The notes beneath the pieces were generated by a model, which had not been told where the DNA came from, searched no databases, and was given only the letters and a program-made list of their open reading frames with translations. Positions 20,086-31,062 of a stretch of DNA of 64,000 bases are shown here, piece by piece (position 1 is the first letter of the stretch; each line of letters starts with the position of its first letter). A program made the position numbers and the translations under genes. The DNA is from Pyropia haitanensis (lineage: Eukaryota > Rhodophyta > Bangiophyceae > Bangiales > Bangiaceae): NCBI GenBank assembly GCA_008729055.1, contig SDUX01000004.1, positions 4,294,559 through 4,358,558 on the forward strand. Reading direction: 5' to 3'.

Positions 20086-22036
20086 TCAATGCTCGCACAG
20101 CGAAAACTCGGCCTCGTACAACTCCGCATTGTCCTCCGCCACCTGGATGGCGCGGGCGGCCATCAGCCGCTCCCGGTGCCGCCGCGCGTCGGCGGCGGTC
20201 ATCCACTCGCCCGTGGCCGCCACGACGCCGTCGAGCAGCTCGGGCGGCAGGCAGCCCAGGTGGTTGGCGCCCGCGGGGAGGCGCGCCAGCTCCGTGGCGT
20301 ACCAGGCCGCGTCTTGTGGCGGCACCGTGTCGGCGGTGAGGGCGGCGGCGTCGGCCGCGGCGGCCGGGTCGACGAGGAAAAAGGCGACGATGGAGCGGCG
20401 GCCGGGGCGGGACGGGTCGGCCAGCCCAAACGGCAGCACCCGGTGCTGGATGTTGGGGAACGCGACGCACCGGCCAGGTGTGGACGTGGCGATGGAGCCC
20501 AGCGGCTGGTTCAGCGCGCCCTCATCGCGCAGGCCGTACACGGTGGCCACCCCGTCCTCGTCATTCTGCTCGTAGTTGGGCTCCTGGATGGCGGTGCGGA
20601 AGGCGAGGCGGCTGCCCGCCGTGTTGGTGTTTTCATAGTAGTAGATGCCCGTCGCGGCAATCGCTTCCGCGGGCACGCCCTCCAGGTGCCACACGCCGCC
20701 TGGGTAGGCGGGACGGTCGGGCGTTAGCTCGATGCGGCTGACCTTGACGACGACGCGGAGCTTGCGGCCGGCGAGGGAGAGGCGTGGCGGCTCGGCCGGC
20801 GGCGGCGTGGCCGCCAGCTTGGACAGCAGCGGCGGCAGCGCGGCGGCGAGGTGCGCCCGCCGCCGCTCGACGCGGCGCTCCCAATAATCGTCCTCGTCGT
20901 CGTCGCCCTCGTCCCCCTCCGCCTCTTGGTCGTCCGCGTCGCACGCCAGCTCGTACAGGTCGACGGGGTACCGCTCGCGGAGGCCCCGCGACGCGTCGGT
21001 CAGCACCGCCTCCCACAGCGGCACAAACGCGGCGAGCAGCCGCTCCAGCACCCGGTACAGGGGCGCGTCATCCACGGGGTGCAGGCCGACAATGTAGTGG
21101 GACAGCACGTCCACGCGGCGGCCGTCTGCAGAGACCCCCACCGTCGACGGCAGCCACTGGTACTGGGGGGACAGGTCGGGCAACGGCTTGCCCCACCGCC
21201 CCCGCCGCACCCGCCGGCGGCCGCCGCCCGCGCCGCCGCCGCCGCCGCCACCGTCATCCCCCGCCTCCGCCACCGCCGGCCGCGGCGTGCCGCTGACCAA
21301 AAAGTCCGCCCACGGCACGTCCGCCGCCAGCGCCGGCGCGTCCCGCACGCGGCTGACGCCCTTCACATAGCAGTAGAGCGACGGGTGCAGCAGGTCCCGC
21401 ACCAGCCCCGCCGACGCGGGGTGCCAGTCGACGGGCCGCGCCTCGAGCGGCCGCAGCGCGGCGGCCAGGTCCGCCGCGACCGCGGGCGGCACCAGCTCGT
21501 CGGCGACCCACACCAGCTCCACGCCCGACGGGTAGGCGCGGCCCGGCATGCCCGCGCACCGCGCGGCGTCGGCGCGGAGCTCGGCGAGCGCGGCGTCGAG
21601 CATTGGCCGCGTCAGCGGCGGCGGCGGCGGACCACCGCCCGCCGCGTCGCCACCCCCGCCGCCGCCGCCGCCGCCGCCAGACGCGGCGGCGTCGCTACCG
21701 CGGCGGCCCGCCCCGGCGGCGGCGGGGGCGACGGGCGCCTCGGCGAGCCACCGCTCGACGAGCGCGTCGTCGCCCACTTTTTCCGCCCACCGCGGCTTCT
21801 CCTTGACCGCCCGCAGGAACGCGAGCACCCGCAGCTCTGCCCGACACCGCGGCGGCGGTGGCGGCCCGTACGCGGGGTGCAGCAGGTGCCGCAGCGGCGG
21901 CAGGTCGTCATTGGTCGGGCGGTACCCGCCGCCGGCGGCGGCCGCGGGCGGCGGGTCGGCGGGGGGTGGCGCCGCCGCGGCGGCGGCCGCGACGGCCGCG
22001 CCGGGGGGGGGGGGGGGGCGGGGGGGGCGCCGCCAT
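20086..22036 (-). CDS. DUF4246 domain protein
   Basis: The C-terminal 500 or so residues match the DUF4246 family known mainly from fungi and some algae: an N-terminal helix (AFLRAVKEKPRWAEKV), a RDLLHPSLYCYVKGVSRV block, the QWLPS segment, and a core with GGVWHLEGVPAEAIAATGIY, GRCVAFPNIQHRV and SIVAFFLVDP. The WHxEG...CxAFPNxxQHxV...FFLVDP layout is reminiscent of a double-stranded beta-helix oxygenase fold, but function is unknown. Several low-complexity Gly/Ala/Pro inserts and one acidic insert (around 20890-20935) are present. The start is uncertain. An ATG at 22036 in a ccATGg context reads MAAPPPP but joins the main frame only if the 16-base G run (22003-22018) is one base off. The open frame itself runs uninterrupted to 22839. 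Confidence 0.75.
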
Positions 22037-22820
22037 GGGTCCGTCCACGGGGGGAGGGGGGGGGCGGGGCGACCAACGTCCGCAACCGGGGGGCGGCGCC
22101 GCCCCGCGACGGCCGCGGCACAGCAAACGACGGTGAGAGGAGGGGTGGATGGGTACGCTGTCGCCGCGGGCGACGATCGTGGCGGCCGCGGCGGACCTCT
22201 GAGCGTGGGGGGGGCCGTCAGCAATGGGCGGGGACGACCGCGTGCGCCGGTCGGGTGGGCGCTCCTCGCACCGTCGGGAGACGCAACCGCAAACGCGCGC
22301 GGGGAGTGGGGCGGCCGCCGCAGACGCAGGGAGACGAGGCCGGCAGCAGCGGTGGGAGGAGGGGGGGGGAGGGCGCCGCGCCTGTGGCGGCGTCGCGGGC
22401 GCCCCCGGTCGGGCAGCCACCAGCGTGGGCGTGGGGGACGCGGACCAAGAGCGCAGCTTGGCGTGCCTCTGGTCTTTCCAAATGAGCCAGACGGCACGTC
22501 CAATGAGCGCGCCTCACTTGTCATCTGGGAGGCCGCCTCCCTTCTGACGTGGCCACGAGAAGTGGACCCGGCCAACGGGCGGCTATGAATACACAGGCGG
22601 CCGCACCTCGGGATCCTTCTCGAGTGGGACAATCTGTAGCGGAGCGCGGCCGCCATCGTTGCAGGATGGGACAGCGACCGCGAGGCGCCGTCCCACTTGC
22701 TCGACGCGAGAGCGGAAGAGCTGGCTCGTGCGGGAGCGTCCCAATCCCAAGCCAAGTTGTGTCCGTGGATGCAACGGCGCTCGTCAAGGAGACGGGGTGT
22801 GAGCGGGTGATCTTGTCTGA

Positions 22821-22999
22821 TTCCGTTGTGCCTGTGCATTTACGGACGGTACTTGCACGGGAGGCGAGGACGCACGCGCAGACGAGGCCAGACGGATCAC
22901 CGTGAACAAGGGTGATCTTGCTGGGGCAGAGGCGGATCAATCGTGCGCCCCCGATTGAAACGGACAACCCTTCCAGAATGGGGCTCCGTCCGCATGTAC
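22821..22999. repeat. Dispersed repeat copy A (partner at 24164-24356)
   Basis: Shares long near-identical blocks with copy B in the same orientation, for example GGGGCAGAGGCGGATCAATC and CTTCCAG-A-TGGGGCTCCGTC. The minus-strand translation is also similar in both (CGRSP-LEG and RLIRLCP then LVHGD and CVLAS). It could be a relic of a mobile element or of a duplicated gene. Confidence 0.65.
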
Positions 23000-24163
23000 G
23001 TCTGCTTTTAGCGGCGCTTCCTGTCTCGGCGAATGTTGTCTGATGGGGCATGCTCGTGAGCACCTCCGACGACCGACAGCCGTCTTGAGCGGCCTTCTGA
23101 GTCCAACTTTGCGCTGTGCTGCGACGACATTCTGCTTTGAGTAGGCTTTATTCGAAACTTGGTTCCTGACTCGCACATTTTCGAAGCGGTCGGGTGATTT
23201 TCCAAACAAATCAATCCTGCATTGCTCTGGACGCGGCAGCTCGCCCCTCTCTCTCCTGCAGTGGTGAACCACCCGGCGGCGGTGACTGCTTGTTCGGCAC
23301 GTGGCTTCGACACTGCCACGGCGTGACCATGGCTCGCTGCCGCCGCCGTTGCTGCTGCTGTCGGCGCCGCTGCCGCCGTCGAGAGTCGCAAGGCCTCGGA
23401 GTCCCCAGGCTTACTGTTACTGGGACGACGTTGAGGAGACCAAGAGAGAGGAGGCGTTGGAGGAACTGAGCCATCCCCAACCCAAACTGAAAGGTGGCAA
23501 TCAGGCACCAAGACAGGTGGGGAGTGCAGGTGCATCAAATGAGACGAGAGAGGTTGGCCGCGTGACGCCCACGGCTGTCACCGCGCCCTCGCTCGGGCGG
23601 TCTCACGCTGGCATTCCCCCCGCGCGCACCTTGGAAACACGTCCAGGTGACGGCTGCTTCCACACAGTGGCGGCCAGCCACCCCTGGTGGTCGGGCTTAC
23701 CGCGCCGGTGGCCGCTCCGCACCACCGTTCAATAGACGCTCCCCAAACCATACGTGTAACAAAGAGCAGGCAAGCGTGGGACATACCTTTTCAGGCGACT
23801 TGCCTTCATCCGCGTAGATGTTGCCCACGCAGAATCCGACCCAGCCAGCTCAGGCAGCGCCCTACTGGCTCGGGCGCGCGCGTCCAGAAGGGGTGACGCC
23901 AGGCAGGACCGGGCCACCCCACGAAAGCGCGGGGTGCGTCCTCTCCGACTGGGGGGTCCCTGCGGACGCGGTAGACGATCGGGGGCTGTAGAAGCCGCCT
24001 CGGCCGGCGCGGGCGGTGTCCTGCACGTGGGGTCCTACGTGCTCCATACATACGAAGCTGGGAAGCTGGTCAAGCATGAGCGTGACATTTCCAGGTTGAA
24101 GTATCTCCCAGGATTGAAGCTTCTTTCGTCATTGTGACCGGGTGCGTGCCGCGCTTGTTTTCT

Positions 24164-24356
24164 GGCTCCGTTCCGTCTGTACACTTTGTGACGATGGGAG
24201 CCCATTTGCATGTGATGCGAGGACACACGTGCGGACGGGGACGGAAAGATACTGATCACCGTGAACCAGCATGATCCTGTTGGGGCAGAGGCGGATCAAT
24301 CGTGTGCCCTCGACTGCGGTGGACGACCCTTCCAGACTGGGGCTCCGTCCGCACAT
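24164..24356. repeat. Dispersed repeat copy B (partner at 22821-22999)
   Basis: Second copy, about 1.34 kb downstream of copy A in the same orientation. Similarity includes the GATCACCGTGAAC segment and the 20-base GGGGCAGAGGCGGATCAATC core. No flanking duplication or transposase was seen. Confidence 0.65.
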
Positions 24357-25571
24357 CGTCACACGCCACGAGCCCGGCGAAAAAGGAATGAATAATTTTA
24401 TCGACAGATGCCATGGATAAAGTTCATTACCATAACGCGTACCAGTGCGTCACCCTCCAAGACTATTTGATGGATGTCAAGAAACCTCTACCGGAAGAAC
24501 AACTGCACACGATGTACGTTTTGTTCCAGCATCGTCCGCGTACAGAGTACGCGTCTGCCTGTCTGCCGCGCGGGCGTTCTGAACGGCGGTGGAGTCTCAC
24601 ACTGGGCACCCCACCAAAGCTGATGTCAAGATGTACAGAGCAATTGTCAGCCAGCAGCGCAGCAACACTTCACGGTGACCCCGCTCGGCACCCTCCCCTG
24701 TTCTCTGCTTCCGAACTCACACGATGGCCCCCTCGTGAGGCGGGTCGCCCATGCCGATATCGTTCCTGCATCTGTTCACGGCAGTACACCTGTCTTCAAA
24801 GGCGCTTTCTGTCTATGTACATAGTGTCTGAGGGGCAAGTTCCATGAGGACATCTCACGCCCGCCTCTCTTTCGGGCTGTTCAGTCTTCTTCGCGCTGTC
24901 TATTGTGAGTTGGCACCGCGGATCTGCTTGGCATGAGACTTCGCGAGTGTCGTTGTAGACAGTCGGTCACACGCACTACTAGAACGCGGGAGGAAAGGTG
25001 GCGCTGGCCTGCGGTCATGGAGGGCGCCTGGTCGTTCCGTTTGTTGTACACACAATGGCGGAATTGAAAACGTCGAGCACGCGAGTGTACTGTATGTTCA
25101 ATGAAATGTCAAAAGCCTATTATAAGTGGGCCGATAGACACACAGGTTTCTGACATTTGGCAAACTGGTGATTGAATAATATTTTCGGCCTGGACCTGTC
25201 GATCCTGCTACAGTTTCGGTGGGTGGGCGTGAGCACGCACGAGACTCCACGCATGGCTCCATGCTTGACAGTCCCCCACCTCCCGACTCCACTTCTTGAG
25301 GCCTTCTTGTGTTGACCCGTCCGTACGCGCCGCCGTCCTCTACCTCCCGTCCCGCCGTTGCGGCCCGGCAGCGCGGCGGACCTCTATCTACGCCCCCCCC
25401 GGCGCGATCTGTCCCGATGGTGGCGTTGCAGCCCTGCCAAAGGTGCTTCTTGGTTCGCCATGTCGGGAGGGCGGCGGGGCGACCTTGCATTGCTTCCCCA
25501 CCGCTGCCGCGGCCGCGGCGTGAGGCTGGGCGCGCTTTCCGCGGCGGCTCCGCGCGGCCTGCGCAAGGGGA

Positions 25572-28500
25572 GTGTGGAGGGGTCTGCTGCAATGGGTTCG
25601 GCGGGGGCGACGAGCGGCGCTGCCGCCGCACATGCCACCTCCTGCCTTCGACGGGCTGGCGGAGCGGCGGCCCCAACCGGTAGCGTCCCACCCGTATCGG
25701 GTCTTTGCGGCCCGCCGCGGCGCACAGCGGCAGCGGCGTCCGCCAGGGCGGCAGCATGGCCGACCCCCCCCCCCCCCCCCCCGTCACCGGTGGCGGCGGC
25801 GCCCCCACCTCCGCGCAGCGGTGGTGTGGCTCGAGTCGTGGCTCGAGTCCAACGCCTTCTCCCTCTCCTTTGCCGTCGTCTATGCCGCCGCCAACGCGGT
25901 TGCCTTTTACGCGCTCGCCACCCCCGAATGGCGCCGCCGCGCCGCCGACCGCGCGGCGGTGCGGTGGCTCTTCTCCGCCGGCCGTGGCGCGGGGGCGGTG
26001 CTGACGCTCAACGCCGCGGCGGTCATCCTACTCGCCGCGCGGTTGACGATGACGGCGCTGCGGGGGACGGTGCTCAACCTGTTCCTGCCGCTCGACGCGG
26101 CCATGCCCACGTTTCATTCGGTGGTGGGCGTGGTCGGCCTTGCCGCCGCGGCGGTGCACACGGCCGCGCACGTGGCACGCTACGCGACGGTCGGAACCAT
26201 TGACTGGCGCGGCGGCCTGACGGGCACGACCTCCCTCTTTATTACGGGCATGCTGCTGGTGGCGGTGCTCGCTGCGCTCGTCGCGGTGGCCGCCCCCCGC
26301 GTCCGCCGCGGCCACTACGAGCTCTTCTATGTCGTTCACGTTGCGGCGGCGGCGGCCTTTTTCCCCCTCCTCTTCCTCCACGGCGTCCACCGGGGCACCC
26401 ACGTCACGTATCGATATGTCCTCCCGCCGCTGCTGCTCTACGCCGCCGACAAGGCCCTCCTCGCGGTGCGGACGGTGGGCGTCACGGTCTCCCTCACCGC
26501 CGCCGACGTTGTCTCCGTGCCGGGCGCGGCCGGCAGTGTCCTCCGCCTGTCCCTGCCGCGGGCGTTCCCGTATCTTGCCGGCCAGTACGCGCAGGTGTGC
26601 GTGCCGGCGATTAGCCGTACGCAGTGGCACCCGTTTACGATTGCGAGCGCGCCTCACGAGGCGGGCATGACGTTTTACATTGCCCGCGCGGGCGCGTGGA
26701 CCGCCGCCCTCCACGACCTGCTCGCGGAGGGCGGAGGCGACGGCGGCAGCCGCGGTGGCGGCGGCGGCGGCGGCCTCTCCATCCGCATCCGCGGGCCGTA
26801 CGGGGCGCCCGCGCAGCACTGGGGGCAGTTTGAGCAGGTGCTGCTGGTGGGCGGCGGCGTCGGCGCCACCCCGTTTGTGGCCATCACCAAGGACATTCAC
26901 CACCGACTAAAGGGGGCCGCGGCGGTCCAACGCGACGCTGCCACGGCGGCGGCGGCCGCAGACGACCGGGAATGGAGGACGGGGGGGGGGGCGGGAGGCG
27001 GCCATCAGCTGGGCCACCAGCCGGCGGGCAGCGGCCCAGGCGGGGCCGCCGCGAAGGTGCAGCCGCCCGACGGATGGGGTAAGCCGTGGGTGGCAGACGT
27101 GACCGAGGCGGACGGGGGGGACGTCTCCTCGGCCACCGACGGCGCCGAAAGCGAGCCAGACGTTGAGGCGCGGGGGGGGGAGCGGGACAGCGGCCTCGCG
27201 GCGTGGTCGCCGCTGGTCGCCGCCGCCGCGCCGCCGCCGTCTGCGCGGGCCACCCGCGGCCCAGCGGGGGGCGGCGGTCCCCCCGACCGGTCCGCGTCGT
27301 GGCCGCGGCGCGCCTCTGGCGGGGGTCTCCCCCCCCCTCTGCGCACCGCCGCCGCGGCGACGGTCGGCGGCACCCACGGCAGCGCCGTGAGCGTCGTCAG
27401 CAGCTGTAGTAGCGTCTGTGGCGGCAGCGGCAGCGGCGTTGGCGGAGGCGGCAGCTTTGGCTGCGCCGCCCCGGGCGAGGAGCCCGAGCCGCGGCTGCTC
27501 GACCGAGCGGGCGACCGCGCTGCTGCCGACGAGCCGCGCGGCGGCGGCAGCGGCTTTGACGATGACGGCGGCGTGGGCGGCGGTGGCGTCACGGATGGCG
27601 GCAGCGCTGCTGCTGCTGGCGGCGGCGGGGGTCCCCCCCGGCGGCGGCGGCCGGCGCGGGTTCTCGCGCTGCAGATCCTTCACTCGGTCCTCGGCTCAAT
27701 GCTGCTCGTCTGGACGGTCGCCATCCGCTACACGCTCGTTGCGATGGCGCTCATCTTTGGCGCCCTTTCCCCCGCCACTGCCGGCACGGGCCTGTACCGG
27801 TACCCGGCGCTGACGGCGGTGGACCTGGTGCTGTCGGCCGCGTCGGCCATCCCGCTCACCGCGTCGGTGCTCCTCGAGGCGCACGAGCTCGGGCCCGCCG
27901 CGTACTTTCGCCACTGGGGCTCCCTCGTCGACTGTGTGTTCCTGCTGCCCATCTCGTGGGTGAACGTCATCACCGACGTCCTCTACCTGGCCACCCGCAC
28001 CGGCGCGAGCGTGTCGTGGTGGTGGATCTTTGACTTGGCCTTCCTGTGGCCGGGCCTGTTTGCGGCGTACAGCTTCCGGCTGCACCGCGTGATTGGCGCG
28101 CGGGTGGCGCTCGCGGAGCGGCCGCCCGCCGCGACGGGGGGAGCGGTCGCGACGACGCGCGTGGACTTTTTGTGGACGGCCAAGACGCCCACCGACGACG
28201 CGTGGCTGGTGGAGGAGCTGTGGCCGCTTGTTGCCGACGACGACGCGCCGCTTTCGTCGCCGCTGTCGTCGCCGACGGGCGGCAGCGCCGCCTCGTTTCG
28301 TCACCGCTCGCCGCCGCCTCCACCGCCCCCGCCCGTGACCGGCGGTGGCGACAGCGGTGGCGCCGCCGCCGACGGCGCCGTCCACCTCCACCGCTACCTG
28401 ACGCGTGCTCCTCCCGCGGCGGAGCCGTGGATGGCGTCGCTCCCCCCCCACGCGCCCCTCCGCACGCACTATGGGCGGCCTGCGTGGACGCGCCTCCTCG

Positions 28501-29039
28501 CCGCCACCGCCGACCGGTGCCCGTCGGGCACAACGGTGGGCATCTTTTTTTGTGGGCCGCCGGCAATGGCGGCCGACGTGCGGTCCGCGGCGGCTGCCGC
28601 GATGCGGCGGTCCATTGCGGCGGGCCTGTCGCGGGGGGTGCTGAGCGCGGCGGCGCTGCACGGGGACGGCATCTCGTCCAACTTGGCGCTCGCGCGGACC
28701 GCCAGCGGCACGTCGGCTGCGTCGAGCACTACGGCCTCTACCAACACCACTGCCACCACCGGGTCAGGGTGGTCGACCTTCTCCGCCGTCACCTCGGTAG
28801 GCACCGCAGTTACTGCCGCCGCCAGCCCCGTCCCTGCCGCCGTCGTTGTCGCCGCCCCCGCCGCCGCCGCCGTTGCCGTTGGCGCCGCCGCGACCACCGC
28901 GGCGGCCCGGCGGGACGCGGCCGCCGCGACGCCGGCGGCGGCCGCGCAGCATAAGGCCGACGCGGCCGACGCGGCGGCCGAGGTGAACGCGTATGGCCTC
29001 AACGTTCGGTTTTGTTTCCGGGAGGAGAAGTTTGGGTAG
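25572..29039 (+). CDS. NADPH-oxidase / ferric-reductase-like flavocytochrome with inserted membrane helices (red-algal Rboh type)
   Basis: The frame of 1155 residues begins with a disordered Arg/Pro-rich leader, then the ferric-reductase membrane domain. Heme ligand candidates are H182, H196 and H200 in one helix and H256 and H270 in another. The FAD motif HPFTIASAP follows near 353 and the pyridine-nucleotide motif VLLVGGGVGATPF near 423. A 280-residue Gly/Ser/Ala-rich insert precedes four extra hydrophobic helices (about 700-850). The nucleotide-binding fold then resumes, with FFCGPPAM near 992 and a NOX-like tail RFCFREEKFG. Extra helices between FAD and NADPH parts are, as I recall, a feature of red algal Rboh. 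There are no EF-hands. The second His pair has 13 intervening residues, a spacing I associate more with ferric reductases, so superoxide versus metal reduction is open. A better-placed ATG at 25756 (MADPPPP) would need a one-base change in the 19-C run at 25764-25782. Confidence 0.85.
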   Translation: MWRGLLQWVRRGRRAALPPHMPPPAFDGLAERRPQPVASHPYRVFAARRGAQRQRRPPGRQHGRPPPPPPRHRWRRRPHLRAAVVWLESWLESNAFSLSFAVVYAAANAVAFYALATPEWRRRAADRAAVRWLFSAGRGAGAVLTLNAAAVILLAARLTMTALRGTVLNLFLPLDAAMPTFHSVVGVVGLAAAAVHTAAHVARYATVGTIDWRGGLTGTTSLFITGMLLVAVLAALVAVAAPRVRRGHYELFYVVHVAAAAAFFPLLFLHGVHRGTHVTYRYVLPPLLLYAADKALLAVRTVGVTVSLTAADVVSVPGAAGSVLRLSLPRAFPYLAGQYAQVCVPAISRTQWHPFTIASAPHEAGMTFYIARAGAWTAALHDLLAEGGGDGGSRGGGGGGGLSIRIRGPYGAPAQHWGQFEQVLLVGGGVGATPFVAITKDIHHRLKGAAAVQRDAATAAAAADDREWRTGGGAGGGHQLGHQPAGSGPGGAAAKVQPPDGWGKPWVADVTEADGGDVSSATDGAESEPDVEARGGERDSGLAAWSPLVAAAAPPPSARATRGPAGGGGPPDRSASWPRRASGGGLPPPLRTAAAATVGGTHGSAVSVVSSCSSVCGGSGSGVGGGGSFGCAAPGEEPEPRLLDRAGDRAAADEPRGGGSGFDDDGGVGGGGVTDGGSAAAAGGGGGPPRRRRPARVLALQILHSVLGSMLLVWTVAIRYTLVAMALIFGALSPATAGTGLYRYPALTAVDLVLSAASAIPLTASVLLEAHELGPAAYFRHWGSLVDCVFLLPISWVNVITDVLYLATRTGASVSWWWIFDLAFLWPGLFAAYSFRLHRVIGARVALAERPPAATGGAVATTRVDFLWTAKTPTDDAWLVEELWPLVADDDAPLSSPLSSPTGGSAASFRHRSPPPPPPPPVTGGGDSGGAAADGAVHLHRYLTRAPPAAEPWMASLPPHAPLRTHYGRPAWTRLLAATADRCPSGTTVGIFFCGPPAMAADVRSAAAAAMRRSIAAGLSRGVLSAAALHGDGISSNLALARTASGTSAASSTTASTNTTATTGSGWSTFSAVTSVGTAVTAAASPVPAAVVVAAPAAAAVAVGAAATTAAARRDAAAATPAAAAQHKADAADAAAEVNAYGLNVRFCFREEKFG

Positions 29040-31062
29040 AAGAAGCAGGGGGGGGGACAGGGCTCCCAGCGGCACAGCGGCCGCGGCGGTTGTTCCGCGG
29101 GGGCGTGCTGGCACTTGACTCTGTACAGCTAACTCTTGACAAACGCGGGTGTGCGTCAACATCCGGAGCGTGACTCTCTCTTCGCGTCGTGTGTGTCGCC
29201 GTCAGCCTTGCCGGACAGCCCTGCCGACGGCGGCCCGCGTCCGCCAATGCGCGCTGGCGTACCGGGACAGCGGCCAGCCACCACAACGGCGGCCGCGACA
29301 GTCGCAGCGGCAGCGGCAGTGGCAGCGACAGACTCCGCTTTGGCGCTAACCAGTACGGCCGCAGCGGCAGAATCAACAGACAGCGCCTATTTCGATGGCT
29401 GGCGCAACAGCCGCCGCGCGTCAGCTGCGAGAGACGCCGCGGCGGCAGCCACAGACGCCAAAGAGGTGACCGCAACCGAGGCTGCGGCTGCGGTAGCCAC
29501 GGCAGAGGCAGCAGCGGTGGCCGCGACAGAAGCGTCCGCGGCGGCAGCGACAGACGCCGCCGCATGAGCAACGACAGCGCCAATGGCAGTGGCCGCGACA
29601 GCGACAGCGGCAGCGGCAGCGACTGATGCATTGGCGGCGACAATACAGACGACGCCCATCGCGGCAAAGGCGACGACAGACGCCGTGGCGGCCGCACCCA
29701 CACATGTCTTGCAGGCGACAGGGAGCAACGCCAGGTCGACGGAAGCCAGACGTCGTGCTGCCGCCGCCGTAGGGGGTGAGGACGGCGGAACGCCGCAGGC
29801 GGCGGCGGCAGCCGTCACAGAGCGGCGATGACACCAGGCGGCGGCGCCAGGCGGCGAGCGCGGCGCTCACCGCCGGCGATTGCGGCGAGCGGCTGCTGGC
29901 GTCGGCAGGCAGATGCCATTCACCGCTGGCATTGCTTGGAGGGCGGCTGCTGGCGGTCTTGTCGGGCGGCTGCTATGGCGTTGGCGAGGAGGTGGCGCTC
30001 GCCGTTGGCGTTATTTGGGGGTTTTCGATGGCGTTGGCGAGGGGGTGGCGCCTGCTGTTGGCGTTGGTGGCTCGCGGATGCTTGCGTTTGTCTTGCAGCG
30101 GCGTTTGCCGCCGGCTCTATCTGTGGGCGGCCGCTGGTGCTGGCTGGGGAGTGACGCTCGCCGCCGGCGTTGGTTGTGGGCGGGTGCTGATGTGGGCTTC
30201 CGAGTGTTGCACGCCGCCGATGTTCGCGGCGCGCCACTGCTGGCGTTGGTGAGGGAGCGGCGCTCGCCACTGGCTTTGCCGTCTGGCGGCTGCTGGCGGC
30301 TGCTGGCGCTGTCTGCGGCCAGCCGCTGTTTTGCGTCGGCGTGACGGCCGCCGCCGGCGTTGGCGGCGAGCTTCGGCTGGGGCTGGGTGCTTAGTGTCAC
30401 ATGGAGTCGCACTAGGCGGCGGGCGGCTGTTTGCGTCGGCGGGGGTGTGACTCTTGACGCTGACGTTGGTGGCGAACGGCGGCAGCAGCTGTTGGACGCG
30501 TGCGTCGCGCTCTCCTCCGGCTGTTGTGATGTCCAGCTGCTGTCGCTTGCGGGAGGGTGGCTTTTGTCGTCGTTATTGGCGGCGGGCAGCTGCTCTTTGG
30601 GGGGTCGACGGCTGTTGGCGCAGACGTTGACGGCGGGCGGCTGCTTGCGCTGTCGGGGGGGGGTCTCTCGCCGCTGGCTCTGCTTTTACGCGACTGTTGG
30701 CACTGGTATGGGAAGCTTGCGCTGGTAGCCACACAGCATGACCAGTCACACAGCATGACCAGTCTCACCCAGGCCGCGGGGATGGGGGAGGGGGACGCGT
30801 GGCACGTTGTTGACTAAGGTCGTGTCACAGTAGACATGAACACATCCCGGATCACGCGCTCGTTTCGAGCAGCACCAATCAACGCCAGAATTAGAAAGCG
30901 CACGCCATGTACAGTGTCCACCCAATTGTACAGTGTCAAGCGGTCGCGGGCGTCTCGGACATGTCCAACGTCGTTCGTCCGCGACCAACCAACCCCCTCT
31001 CTCCTCCACCCCACTCCCCCCCCCCCACCCCACCCACCACCGCTACTCCCGCCGCTACCCCC
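29040..31062. repeat. Degenerate minisatellite-like region
   Basis: From about 29250 to 29640 the + strand repeats variants of GCGGCAGCGACAGACGCC. From about 29860 to 30700 it repeats variants of GGCGGCTGCTGGCGTTGGC with GGCGCTCGCC. Read on the minus strand, the second part gives recurring peptides of the form NAxGERHSxxNASxxxPP. Units are imperfect and spaced irregularly. The open frames here are by-products of the repeats. The last 300 bases before 31062 are less repetitive and hold no recognised gene. Confidence 0.55.

Larger units (their letters stand above)
22037..25571. other. Intergenic stretch with a dispersed repeat
   Basis: Composition becomes near balanced from about 22450 to 25300. 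It holds two copies of a roughly 190-base diverged repeat (listed separately). A 144-codon frame at 24413-24847 begins with a non-repetitive segment (YHNAYQCVTLQDYLMDV) but has no recognisable domain. No gene is supported. Confidence 0.5.

Noticed and set aside
29140..30720. Regularly recurring units that might suggest a CRISPR array
   Set aside because: Units are imperfect and adjoining, without constant repeats and unique spacers, and the window is eukaryotic.
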